A program made the translations under genes and the position numbers. The notes beneath the pieces are model-generated. The model did not search any database, was not told the DNA's origin, and saw nothing but the letters and a program-made list of their open reading frames with translations. Shown here one piece after another: positions 1 through 8,007 of a DNA stretch of 31,876 bases (its first letter is position 1; each line of letters starts with the position of its first letter). Source of the stretch: Desulfobacteraceae bacterium (GTDB lineage: Bacteria > Desulfobacterota > Desulfobacteria > Desulfobacterales > Desulfobacteraceae); assembly GCA_022712835.1 (NCBI GenBank), contig JAFLJU010000014.1, forward strand, positions 1 through 31,876, in the 5' to 3' direction.

Positions 1-17
1 GCTAAACTTTTTTTGTA

Positions 18-869
18 CTATCGTTCATAAATGGTTGCGATCCCGGCCACAAGGATCAGCCCTGCACCCACATATCCCATGGATGTGAAATATTCTCCCA
101 GGAAAACATAGGCGGTTACGGCAGCCACCACCGGCTCTAATGTCGCGACAATGGAGGCTTTCCCAGCTTCTAACGATTTCAGCCCCTGGTAATAGCAGTG
201 GTTTGCAAGAAAGGTGGAAACAAAGGAGATGGCGATCAGGGCGGCCCATGCCATGGGGGGCTTGTCTGAAAATTCCACAAAGGGAAGAATTCCCAGGGCA
301 CCAATGGGAAGCACCCATAAAAACAGATTGGCACTGGAATATTTGCCGGAAAAATATTTTCCAATGGTATAATAAAGGGAATAACTAAACCCCGCTGCAA
401 GTCCTGACAAAATGGCAACCCAGCCCAGGGGGGCGGTATTTTGGGTGTTGCCCCCGGTTTTTGAAATAAGGAAAACCCCAAGGATGACCAGAACAACCGC
501 CAACACTTTTAACCGGGTCAGTTTTTCCTTGTAGATAAAATAGGAACAGATCACCACCCAGGCGGGAGCGGTATACAATAGAACAGAAGCAAAGGCGGCA
601 CCGGCTGTTTTAACGGCAAACTGATAGGAGATATAGAAAAGGGAAATACCGAAAAGACCAAAGATGAAAAATAGAGGGAAATCTTTCAGATCAATCCTTG
701 TTTCCTTTTTCATGATGGCCTGTGGGGCAAAGCAGAACCAGGTGAGTATCGCCCGCCAGAAAGCCACTTCCATAGGTTCCATCCCCTGGGAAAAGGCAAC
801 GCTTGAAAAAATCCCGATAAGTCCCCAGCAGGTGGCTGCTGATATGATAAAAAGATATCCTGTAAACAT
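18..869 (-). CDS. EamA/DMT-family transporter (10 TM)
   Basis: Predicted inner-membrane drug/metabolite-superfamily exporter; the substrate cannot be read from the sequence. The protein is almost entirely hydrophobic, with about ten membrane segments in two EamA halves: first half from MFTGYLFIISAATCWGLIG, with a YISYQFAVKTAGAAFASVLLY stretch typical of the family; second half from PLGWVAILSGLAAGFSYSLYY, ending in the usual LGEYFTSMGYVGAGLILVAG signature. I chose the Met at 869 (283 aa), which gives the normal family length and has an AAGGAT-like ribosome site upstream. The open frame continues to 980, but the extra 37 residues are atypical. It is transcribed away from the solute-binding protein gene and has no operon partner inside the window. 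The family call is firm; function is open. Confidence 0.88.
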   Translation of the reverse strand: MFTGYLFIISAATCWGLIGIFSSVAFSQGMEPMEVAFWRAILTWFCFAPQAIMKKETRIDLKDFPLFFIFGLFGISLFYISYQFAVKTAGAAFASVLLYTAPAWVVICSYFIYKEKLTRLKVLAVVLVILGVFLISKTGGNTQNTAPLGWVAILSGLAAGFSYSLYYTIGKYFSGKYSSANLFLWVLPIGALGILPFVEFSDKPPMAWAALIAISFVSTFLANHCYYQGLKSLEAGKASIVATLEPVVAAVTAYVFLGEYFTSMGYVGAGLILVAGIATIYER

Positions 870-1091
870 TCGGATATCCTTATCAGGAAATAAAGGGTTT
901 GAAAAGATGAGGAAAATAATAATTTTATGGAAACCCGTCAATAAAAGTAACAGCATCCTGAACATGCCTAGTGAACACACATCGTAATTGTTGCACTATC
1001 CATATTGATCATGCTATACTTTTTTCACCGCTGTTCTTCACGACCCTGTCTATACTGATACCCAACAGGGAGCAAATTGTTAAAACATAAA

Positions 1092-1112
1092 TGATTAATT
1101 ACGAATTAATCA
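1092..1112. promoter_or_regulatory. Perfect 9-bp inverted repeat (putative operator)
   Basis: TGATTAATT and AATTAATCA face each other across ACG in the gap between the divergent EamA transporter and the solute-binding protein gene, about 38 bp before the latter's start. Such a tight palindrome is typical of a dimeric regulator site. No regulator gene is adjacent, so the cognate protein is unknown. Confidence 0.4.
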
Positions 1113-1149
1113 CTTTGATTGACTCAATGAAACAACAAAAGGAGTGAAC

Positions 1150-1890
1150 ATGAGAAAATTGATTTTAGCGTTGGCTATGGTATTTCTAATGGTAGCTATG
1201 GGTTCGGCAAATGATAAGATAATCAGTTCTGCATCAGATCCCTGGCCACCCTTTATTGATCCGAGTCACCCTAAAATGGGGATTAGCATTGAAGTTGTCA
1301 CTGCAGCGTTTAAGACGCAAGGATACGAGCTTCAGCACAAAATCCTCCCCTGGGCCCGTGCTGAAGATGGTGTAAAGAAAGGCACCATTGATATCCTGCC
1401 AAACACATGGAAGACTGGGAAGAGGGAAGGGTATCTGATGTACAGTACAGCGTATGCATCCAATGAGGTGAAGTTCATTAAAAGAAAAGGGGATACCTTT
1501 GAATACAATGGATTGGATAGCCTTGCCGGTAAAAAAATCGGTATCATGCGCGGATATGGGTATGGTGACGATTTTATGAATGCGACAACCTTCAAACGTG
1601 AAGCCACAGATACATTCATTTCAAATATTAAAAAATTGAATAGTAAAAGAATTGATCTGACATTGGAAGATGAAATCGTCGCACGCAATAAAATCGCAAA
1701 AAAAGCGCCGGAACTTTTAAATAAAATTGAATTTACGGAAAATTTTCTGTCCAGTAATCCATTGTATGTTACCAGCGGATTAAAAAATCCAAGACATAAA
1801 GAGATAATTGATGCATTTAATAAAGGGCTTGAAGAGATAAAGTCCAATGGAACCCTTGAAACAATCTTTAAGAGTTACGGTTTAAAATAA
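1150..1890 (+). CDS. Periplasmic solute-binding protein, family 3
   Basis: A 246-residue exported protein of the SBP_bac_3 (polar amino acid type) fold. It begins with a Sec signal peptide (MRKLILALAMVFLMVAMGSA). The mature part has the standard elements DPWPPFIDP near the N-terminus, GISIEVVTAAFKTQGYELQ, the WARAEDGVKKGTIDILPNTWKT region, and KKIGIMRGYGYG opening the second lobe. A GTG at 1144 is in frame, but the AAGGAG site is best placed for the ATG at 1150. No permease or ATPase genes are next to it, so it is an orphan binding protein that may feed a distant ABC system or act in sensing. The next plus-strand operon starts with a membrane sensor kinase, but a terminator separates them, so a functional link is only a guess. 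Confidence 0.85.
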   Translation: MRKLILALAMVFLMVAMGSANDKIISSASDPWPPFIDPSHPKMGISIEVVTAAFKTQGYELQHKILPWARAEDGVKKGTIDILPNTWKTGKREGYLMYSTAYASNEVKFIKRKGDTFEYNGLDSLAGKKIGIMRGYGYGDDFMNATTFKREATDTFISNIKKLNSKRIDLTLEDEIVARNKIAKKAPELLNKIEFTENFLSSNPLYVTSGLKNPRHKEIIDAFNKGLEEIKSNGTLETIFKSYGLK

Positions 1891-1931
1891 TTTGCTAATT
1901 GATGGATTAATATAATAAAAAAATATAAAAA

Positions 1932-1978
1932 AAAAAGGCGGTCCCCGGATTCAATGTGAAATCTGAGACCGCCTTTTT
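1932..1978. terminator. Bidirectional Rho-independent terminator
   Basis: GGCGGTC (1937-1943) pairs with GACCGCC (1967-1973). The A-run before the stem and T-run after it extend the pairing to 12 bp and give a U-tract on either strand. It closes the solute-binding protein gene on the plus strand. On the minus strand it sits just past the end of the decayed oxidoreductase scrap and may have been that gene's terminator. Confidence 0.8.
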
Positions 1979-1981
1979 GAT

Positions 1982-2095
1982 TTATACCTTGGCCAGGCTT
2001 ACAGCACATGCCTTGAGTTTGGGTGTCTTTGCAATGGAGTCCTAGGCCGGGTTTGAATCTCTCCCCTGGAGGAGGCCATCGAGATTTTATGATCA
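1982..2095 (-). pseudogene. Decayed C-terminal scrap of a molybdopterin oxidoreductase (formate dehydrogenase-like)
   Basis: On the minus strand one frame reads DSIAKTPKLKACAVSLAKV followed by a stop at 1982-1984. This strongly resembles the extreme C-terminus of FdhA-type molybdopterin oxidoreductases (a D-P-V-A-K-x-P-E-x-K-x-C-A-V pattern, as I recall it). Directly upstream, in another frame, comes KISMASSRGEIQTRPR, which resembles the V-x-V-S-S-R-R-G-E-I-x-x-R segment that precedes that C-terminus by a few dozen residues. The two pieces are in the right order, but the stretch between them is missing and the frame is broken, as in a deletion-ridden remnant. Recognition is from memory of the family, not a search. 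Confidence 0.5.
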
Positions 2096-2117
2096 TCCAG
2101 GATTTAAGATTCGAACC

Positions 2118-2147
2118 TTGACAATCTCTTTTAATTCAGGGTATTTT
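2118..2147 (+). promoter_or_regulatory. Candidate sigma-70 promoter for the leader/kinase operon
   Basis: TTGACA (2118-2123), an 18-bp spacer and TATTTT (2142-2147) lie about 60 bp before the leader ORF. A short GGTAA/TTACC inverted repeat follows at about 2148-2163, near the expected transcription start, and could be an operator. Confidence 0.4.
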
Positions 2148-2208
2148 GGGTAAGTTATTACCTAAATTATTTCCTAAAAAGAAAAGTTGGAAGACAAGGA
2201 GGTTTTTT

Positions 2209-2286
2209 ATGGCTTTTTACCGGCAGTGGGATAACTATATGGAAACGCTTGCAGCTGAAATTCTGCGAAATGTCATTCCCGGATGA
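2209..2286 (+). CDS. 25-residue leader ORF, translationally coupled to the kinase
   Basis: A short ORF (MAFYRQWDNYMETLAAEILR, then five more residues) with the strongest ribosome-binding site in this part of the window: AAGGAGG, six T, then ATG at 2209. Its TGA stop overlaps the kinase ATG as ATGA (2283-2286). The kinase start has no Shine-Dalgarno of its own at normal distance, so ribosomes finishing this ORF probably reinitiate on the kinase. I do not recognise the peptide. It may be a true microprotein or only a device that sets kinase translation. It is not a typical run-of-one-amino-acid attenuator peptide. Confidence 0.55.
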   Translation: MAFYRQWDNYMETLAAEILRNVIPG

Positions 2287-5200
2287 AAATGACTTCTATT
2301 TCCAAACGGTTGACACTCAGCCTGAGCCTTACCGTTGTGTTTGTCTCGGTGGTTGTCACCATGGCCATATACTCCTCATTTGCTTCAAATGCGCGCAAGA
2401 ACTTTTTAGGGGAAGCAGAAAGAATTGTTACATATCTGTGTGGTACTTTGGAAGCCCCTGTATGGAATCTTGATTATGAATTGGTAAGCCTCATCAGCCA
2501 AGCGGTTTTTCAAAATGAACTTATAAATGAATTAAAGGTTGTTGATTCCTTTGGTAAGGTTCTATTTTCCACAAAGAAAGATATGAGTACCGGTAATATA
2601 TTTCGTTCAGGCAATTTGATCCATTTCGGAAAAACCATCGGAGAGGTCCACGTATCCTTCACCAACAAATCTTTCCAGGATCGTAGCCACAACCTATTGA
2701 TATCATTCGTTATTATGATTAGCATTGTCATTATCTCCTTGGTTTTAGTAACCGGGTTACTGGTCAAAAACCTGCTTGGCGTTCCCCTTGAACGGCTGAA
2801 TAAAATCGTCAACCGTTATGCCATGGGAGAATACAGTCTGGCTGCTGACGATATGCCCTATAAGGAATTTGCCTCTCTTCACCAGGTATTAATCCATATG
2901 GGAGAACGCATCAAGGTGCAGTTACAAAAACTTGGAGAGGCAGAAAAAAAATATCGAAATATTTTCAATACCATCGAAGAGGGCTATATCCTGGCTGATA
3001 TCCACGGCACTATTATGTCAGCCAACCCTTCTGCAGCAAGACTATTAAAATTTGAAGCCCCGGGTTTCCTTGAAAAGAAAAATCTGTTCACGGACATATG
3101 CATTGCCCCTCAGTACCCATCCGATATCTTAACCCAGTTTAAAAAAAAAGAATATCTTACAAATTATCTGTTGAGATTTCAGCAAAGCGATGGCCATCAG
3201 ATTATCGTGGATGCAAATCTTCGTCTGGTTCGGGATAACGATAACGCCCCGGTGGCAGTTGAAGGCACCTTTCGGGATGTCACCGAACGGATTCTCATGG
3301 AAGATGAATTGAAGCGGCATAAAAATAAATTGGAAAAAATGGTTGCCGAAAGAACCGCCCAGCTCAACGCAACCTTGGATGCGTTGCCCGATATCCTGCT
3401 TGAAGTGGATGAAACAGGCACCATCCTTGATTTCAGGAGTCCTTCTGGAGAGAATCTTGACATGGATCCGGATCGCATTATGAACAAGCGCATCAGGGAT
3501 GTGTTGCCTGTCTCCTCGGCCGACAGAATTGAATCGGCCATTGCCCTGGCCTCTGAAAAGAGAACTGCATTTAACCAGACATTTTCGCTGAAGATGGCTG
3601 ACGGGTATCATGAGTTTGACATGTCCATTGCATCCAAAGCCCATACCAACGGTAGTGGGAAGCGATTTATCATGCTGGTACGAGATATCACCCAAAGGAT
3701 CAGAAATCAAAGAATCATCCAGACCCTATTTGAAATATCCAATACGGTAAATCTTTCCCAGGACCTGGAAGACCTCTACAAAAAAATCCATGACATCATC
3801 AACACCTATATCGATACCACGAATTTCAGGATTGCCCTCATTAATGAGGAAGAGGATCTACTTGAATTTCCCTATTGGAAGGACGAAAAGGATAATGATT
3901 CACCCCCCATAGGCCCCGTCAGTGATCCGAAAACCCGGTGTCTGTCTCTGGAAGTCATCCGTACCCGTACCCCCTTGTTTTTCCGGGACCGGGAGCTTGA
4001 TGAAAAAATTAAAAGCGGAGAACTGGTGGTTTTGGGGACTTTTCCCGTTGTTTGGCTTGGTACGCCTCTTACCGTGGGAGATAAGGTGATCGGCGTTATG
4101 ATGGTTCAGCATTATGAGAATCCGGATCATTATACGCCGGAAGATGTGGAGATCATGACGGCGGCGTCGGAACAGGTAGCCATGGCCATTGCCAGAAAGC
4201 AGATGGAGCAGCAGATGATTCTTGCCCGGCAGGATGCTGAAAATGCCAATGAGGCCAAAAGTGATTTTCTGGCCAGGATGAGCCATGAGATCCGGACTCC
4301 TATGAACGCCATCATAGGGTTCTCCCGTCTGGCCATGGATACGAATTTGTCTGCAAGACAGGAACAATATATAGAAAAGATAGGTAACGCTTCCAAATCT
4401 CTTTTGAATATTATCAACGACATTTTGGATTTTTCAAAAATTGAAGCCGGTAAGCTTTCCATGGAAGCGATTCCCTTTAAACTGGATACGGTGCTGGAAA
4501 ATGTTGCCAATTTGGTGCGCCTGGAGGCTGAAAAAAAAGAGTTGGAATTTCTTTTGGATATCCCCCAGGAGATTCCCTTTGGACTGGTGGGGGATCCCTT
4601 GCGCCTTGGGCAGATCCTTATCAACCTTTCCAACAATGCCATGAAATTTACGGAAACGGGCAAGGTGATCATCAGCCTTGAAAGGGCCGGAGAGGAACCC
4701 GGGCGGATCAAGATCAGATTTAAGGTGACAGACACCGGCATCGGTATCCCTCCGGACAGGATCTCCTCCCTTTTCCAGGCCTTTAGCCAGGCGGACAGTT
4801 CGACCACCCGAAAATTCGGCGGCACTGGTCTGGGACTTGCCATCTGCAGCCGTCTGGTGGAGATGATGGACGGAGAAATTAATGTCCAAAGTGATCCGGG
4901 AAACGGAAGTACCTTCTCGTTTACGGCATGGTTTGGTACGCAGACAAAGGAGAAAAGAGAGGTCTATCACCCCCAGGGGGCGTTGAAAAATCTCAAGGTG
5001 CTTGTGGTGGATGATTTACCGGATGCCCGCCATATTTTTTGCAATATGCTGAGTTCTTTTTCCTTCCAGGCGGATCAGGCCTGTTCAGGAAAAGAGGGAA
5101 TTGAGATCCTGACAGATGCTGTCAGGGCGGGGGCACCCTATGATCTGGTGATCATGGATTATTTCATGCCGGAGATGGATGGGATAGAGGCCAGCCGCCA

Positions 5201-6488
5201 GATCCTGAAACATCCCGATCTGAAACCTTCGCCTAGGATTATCATGGTCAGTGCCTACAGTAGAGAGGACATTCTCCTCAATGCATCTAAAACCGGCCTG
5301 AATACATTTCTTATTAAACCGGTGGGGCCTTCTGTTTTATTGGATGCCATTCATGAAGCCTTTGGTCTGGAAGCCGTCCTATCCAGCCGTCAGAAAAACA
5401 ATCGCCGGAGACCCTCAACTGAGTTGGCGCAAATCCGCGGGGCCAGGATTCTCCTGGTGGAAGATAATGAAATAAATCAGCAACTGGCCCTGGAAATCCT
5501 GCAACAGGAGGGACTCTGGGTAACCATTGCCTCCAATGGGATTGAGGCGGTGGAGGCCGTGGATAAGAACACCTTTGATCTGGTGCTCATGGACATTGAA
5601 ATGCCATTGATGGACGGGTATCAGGCAACGGAAATAATCCGGTCAAAATCCGGGTGCCAGCAGTTGCCTATCCTGGCCGTCACGGCCCATGCCATGGCAA
5701 GCTACAGGGAAAAATGCCTGCGCCACGGTATGTCGGACTATCTGACCAAACCCATTAATCAGGATGATCTGTTTGACAAACTAAAAAAATGGATCTCGCC
5801 TGCCAACAGGGTGCCTTCCCCAGGATCCCCTTTTGATTCTATTGTATCCGGGAAATTTCGACTTCCGTTCATTGACGGATTTGACATGGCTGAAAGCCTT
5901 GAACGCACCAACCAGAACCATGAACTCCTGGCGCGGCTTTTGCTGCAGTTCAAGCATAAATATGAACAGGCAACCCGTCAGATTCAAGAGGCACTGGAAA
6001 AGAATGATATCCGGACTGCGGGAAAACTATGCCATACCATAAAAGGGGTTGCAGGAAATCTGGGTGCCACAGCCCTTTATCAGGCATCGGCAGATCTGCA
6101 CCTTTCAATAAAATATGGCAGTGCCAAGGAGCAGGGGAAAAAACTGGATGAATTTGCAACCGTATTGAGCAGAACCATGGAAGGAATATCCGTTTTGGAA
6201 GACCCGGATATGATGCCCGGTGAAACAACCGGGCCGTCAGGCCCATTGGTCACTGAAACCGATATTGAGGAATGGCTTAAGCTGGCAGTCGGATTGAATA
6301 GGCTATTAGAAGAAAATGATGCCGGAGCCCTGACCGCAGCCCATAATTTATGTCAGCGGGTAACCGGAATAAAGCAGATCCGTCCTGTATCTAAAAAGGT
6401 ATTAAGCCTGGTGGAAGAATATGATTTTGACGGGGCCCGGGATGAGTTGACCTCTCTTACCCAAGCATTGGAACACTTGCAGGAGTAA
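2283..6488 (+). CDS. Membrane hybrid histidine kinase (HAMP-PAS-PAS-GAF-HisKA-HATPase-REC-REC-HPt)
   Basis: A 1401-residue phosphorelay sensor. Order seen: TM1 (about 10-31), periplasmic sensor region (about 32-137), TM2 (about 138-163), HAMP, PAS1 from about 222, a coiled linker, PAS2 from about 363, GAF (about 480-640), HisKA with phospho-acceptor H668 in MSHEIRTPMNAI, HATPase_c (N box NLSNNAMKF, G box GGTGLGLAI), REC1 (DD at 910-911, phospho-Asp D959 in VIMDYFMPEMDG, Lys in LIKP), REC2 (D1104 in VLMDIEMPLMDG), HPt (H1251 in LCHTIKGVAGNLG) and a helical tail. All catalytic residues expected for autophosphorylation and a His-Asp-His relay are present. The gene overlaps the leader ORF and is followed after 6 bp by the HD-GYP regulator, its likely phosphorylation target. 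The signal is unknown. Confidence 0.95.
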   Translation: MKMTSISKRLTLSLSLTVVFVSVVVTMAIYSSFASNARKNFLGEAERIVTYLCGTLEAPVWNLDYELVSLISQAVFQNELINELKVVDSFGKVLFSTKKDMSTGNIFRSGNLIHFGKTIGEVHVSFTNKSFQDRSHNLLISFVIMISIVIISLVLVTGLLVKNLLGVPLERLNKIVNRYAMGEYSLAADDMPYKEFASLHQVLIHMGERIKVQLQKLGEAEKKYRNIFNTIEEGYILADIHGTIMSANPSAARLLKFEAPGFLEKKNLFTDICIAPQYPSDILTQFKKKEYLTNYLLRFQQSDGHQIIVDANLRLVRDNDNAPVAVEGTFRDVTERILMEDELKRHKNKLEKMVAERTAQLNATLDALPDILLEVDETGTILDFRSPSGENLDMDPDRIMNKRIRDVLPVSSADRIESAIALASEKRTAFNQTFSLKMADGYHEFDMSIASKAHTNGSGKRFIMLVRDITQRIRNQRIIQTLFEISNTVNLSQDLEDLYKKIHDIINTYIDTTNFRIALINEEEDLLEFPYWKDEKDNDSPPIGPVSDPKTRCLSLEVIRTRTPLFFRDRELDEKIKSGELVVLGTFPVVWLGTPLTVGDKVIGVMMVQHYENPDHYTPEDVEIMTAASEQVAMAIARKQMEQQMILARQDAENANEAKSDFLARMSHEIRTPMNAIIGFSRLAMDTNLSARQEQYIEKIGNASKSLLNIINDILDFSKIEAGKLSMEAIPFKLDTVLENVANLVRLEAEKKELEFLLDIPQEIPFGLVGDPLRLGQILINLSNNAMKFTETGKVIISLERAGEEPGRIKIRFKVTDTGIGIPPDRISSLFQAFSQADSSTTRKFGGTGLGLAICSRLVEMMDGEINVQSDPGNGSTFSFTAWFGTQTKEKREVYHPQGALKNLKVLVVDDLPDARHIFCNMLSSFSFQADQACSGKEGIEILTDAVRAGAPYDLVIMDYFMPEMDGIEASRQILKHPDLKPSPRIIMVSAYSREDILLNASKTGLNTFLIKPVGPSVLLDAIHEAFGLEAVLSSRQKNNRRRPSTELAQIRGARILLVEDNEINQQLALEILQQEGLWVTIASNGIEAVEAVDKNTFDLVLMDIEMPLMDGYQATEIIRSKSGCQQLPILAVTAHAMASYREKCLRHGMSDYLTKPINQDDLFDKLKKWISPANRVPSPGSPFDSIVSGKFRLPFIDGFDMAESLERTNQNHELLARLLLQFKHKYEQATRQIQEALEKNDIRTAGKLCHTIKGVAGNLGATALYQASADLHLSIKYGSAKEQGKKLDEFATVLSRTMEGISVLEDPDMMPGETTGPSGPLVTETDIEEWLKLAVGLNRLLEENDAGALTAAHNLCQRVTGIKQIRPVSKKVLSLVEEYDFDGARDELTSLTQALEHLQE

Positions 6489-6494
6489 ACAAAG

Positions 6495-7613
6495 ATGAAA
6501 ACAAATGCAAAACAATTTACAATATTGGTGGTGGATGATGAGCCTACAAATCTTACTTTAATGGTGCACATTCTCCAGGAAAAGTACAATGTCAAGGTGG
6601 CCAGGGATGGTGAAAAAGCCCTTGAGATTACCTTTTCCGATCACCCTCCTGATTTGGTACTTCTGGACGTCGTAATGCCCGGCATTGACGGTTTTGAGGT
6701 TTGCCGCCAGCTTAAAAAAAATCTGGCAACATTGCAGATCCCGGTGATTTTTCTAACAGGGATGAATTCCCATGAAAATGAAGAAACCGGCTTGAAACTC
6801 GGGGCTGTGGATTATATTACAAAGCCGTTTAACGCGTCCATTGTCAAGGTCAGGGTGCATAACCACATTCAGCTCAAACGCTATCAGGATAAGTTGGAAG
6901 AATTGGTTAAGGAGAGGACCCGGGAGTTAATCTTGACCCAGGATGCCACCATCAACAGCCTGGCCTCCCTTGCCGAAACCCGGGACAATGAAACCGGCGG
7001 TCATATCCGCCGCACCCAGAAATATTTGGAAACCCTGGCCCGCCATCTGATGGCGCACCCCAAATTCAGGAGGTTGCTGACCCCCAAGACCATTGAACTG
7101 ATGTACAAATCCGCCCCCCTCCACGATATCGGAAAGGTTGGGGTACCGGACAGCATTTTGCTCAAGCCGGGAAAACTGACGGACACGGAGTTTGAGGAGA
7201 TCAAAAAGCATTCAACCTATGGATATGAGGCCATTCAAATGGCAAAGAAATCCTTTGAGGGGAAAGCCGAAAGTTTTTTTCTAAGTTATGCTGGTGAAAT
7301 CGCCTTAACCCACCATGAAAAATGGGACGGTTCAGGTTATCCCCAGGGCCTGGTTCAGGAAGATATTCCTGTTTCAGGCCGCTTGATGGCAGTAGCAGAT
7401 GTTTACGATGCCCTGATTACCCGCCGGGTTTACAAACCGCCCTTCAGCCACAAAAAAGCCCTTTCCATAATAAGCGAGGGAAAGGGCAGTCATTTTGATC
7501 CGGATATGGTTGATGTCTTTATAAAACATGAAGCAGACTTCAGGCAGATTGCCCATGAGTTTGCCGATTCTGATGAGGAGCGTGACGCCCTTTTAGATGC
7601 GGATATGGACTGA
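6495..7613 (+). CDS. Response regulator with HD-GYP c-di-GMP phosphodiesterase domain
   Basis: A 372-residue RpfG-like protein. The N-terminal receiver has the acidic pair DDE near residue 14, phospho-Asp D58 in LVLLDVVMPGIDG and the KPF lysine. A short helix (EELVKERTRELIL) links it to the HD-GYP domain, which shows H210-D211 in LHDIGKVGVPD, H273-H274 in HHEKWDGSGYP and ADVYDAL. These are the metal and catalytic residues of active phosphodiesterases that open c-di-GMP. It lies 6 bp behind the hybrid kinase in one operon, so phosphoryl transfer from the kinase HPt (H1251) to D58 is the natural prediction. The output would be lowered c-di-GMP, for example favouring motility over attachment. 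No clear terminator follows; a weak 5-bp hairpin at 7632-7650 was not accepted. Confidence 0.93.
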   Translation: MKTNAKQFTILVVDDEPTNLTLMVHILQEKYNVKVARDGEKALEITFSDHPPDLVLLDVVMPGIDGFEVCRQLKKNLATLQIPVIFLTGMNSHENEETGLKLGAVDYITKPFNASIVKVRVHNHIQLKRYQDKLEELVKERTRELILTQDATINSLASLAETRDNETGGHIRRTQKYLETLARHLMAHPKFRRLLTPKTIELMYKSAPLHDIGKVGVPDSILLKPGKLTDTEFEEIKKHSTYGYEAIQMAKKSFEGKAESFFLSYAGEIALTHHEKWDGSGYPQGLVQEDIPVSGRLMAVADVYDALITRRVYKPPFSHKKALSIISEGKGSHFDPDMVDVFIKHEADFRQIAHEFADSDEERDALLDADMD

Positions 7614-7705
7614 TTGTTGCCAACCGCTACCAACCGTTTTTAAGTCGGTTTTCAGGAGGATATCGCCTAATGTTTTTCTTCACATTGGTTGCAGAACTCC
7701 CCAGA

Positions 7706-7760
7706 ACCTTTTTACCCCTGGAATAGACTGCAACGGGCATGCCGATAACTTCCATTCCTT
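7706..7760 (-). pseudogene. 55-bp remnant of a dihydropyrimidinase (hydA) 3' end
   Basis: These 55 bp match positions 19908-19962 of the intact hydA gene in this window with 51 identities and no gap. On the minus strand they read GMEVIGMPVAVYSRGKKV, against GMEVTGMPVEVYSRGKKV in HydA. A stop lies just upstream in the same frame, and the rest of the gene is absent. The two mismatches that change an amino acid suggest either a diverged paralogue or an old duplication, not a fresh copy. It lies between the HD-GYP gene and the small last gene of the rdh operon. Confidence 0.75.
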
Positions 7761-7778
7761 ATCTAAAATGGGAAAGGA

Positions 7779-7991
7779 TCAGGCACCATTTGGGTCGATA
7801 TCTTCCACCAATTTCCGGTAGTCTGTCTGCTTTGATACCATTTTCTTTTTAGATAAATCGTTTTCCACACTTCTAACATAGAGGACAGCCCCACTTTTCT
7901 TTTGGGTTCTCTGATAAAACTTAGGACCGATTTCAGCACCGCAGAGCAATACAAATCCAAAAAATATAAGAACTGAGATAAAATTTTTCAT
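7779..7991 (-). CDS. Small exported or membrane-anchored protein, last gene of the rdh operon
   Basis: A 70-residue ORF with a clear hydrophobic N-terminus (MKNFISVLIFFGFVLLCGAE) and a basic, lysine-rich remainder ending in EDIDPNGA. It begins 16 bp after rdhC in the same direction, with AAGGAA upstream, so it is probably translated as part of the operon. The Cys at residue 17 sits where a lipobox Cys would be, but the residues before it (LL) are not a standard lipobox. An uncleaved anchor or ordinary signal peptide is equally likely. I recognise no family. Because the product would be exported, a role at the outer face with RdhA is conceivable but unproven. Confidence 0.5.
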   Translation of the reverse strand: MKNFISVLIFFGFVLLCGAEIGPKFYQRTQKKSGAVLYVRSVENDLSKKKMVSKQTDYRKLVEDIDPNGA

Positions 7992-8007
7992 TATGTTTTA
8001 TTCCTTG

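Noticed and set aside
1044..1070. CCCTGT...ACAGGG hairpin upstream of the solute-binding protein gene
   Set aside because: Six-base stem with a 15-base loop and no U-tract. It does not match any riboswitch or terminator I know and may be chance.
3129..4843. Several minus-strand ORFs of 100-237 codons across the hybrid kinase
   Set aside because: They overlap each other and the conserved kinase domains on the opposite strand. They are shadows of biased codon use, not genes.
7632..7650. Hairpin AACCG/CGGTT after the HD-GYP gene
   Set aside because: Only 5 bp with a 9-base loop and a short T-run. Too weak to call a terminator.
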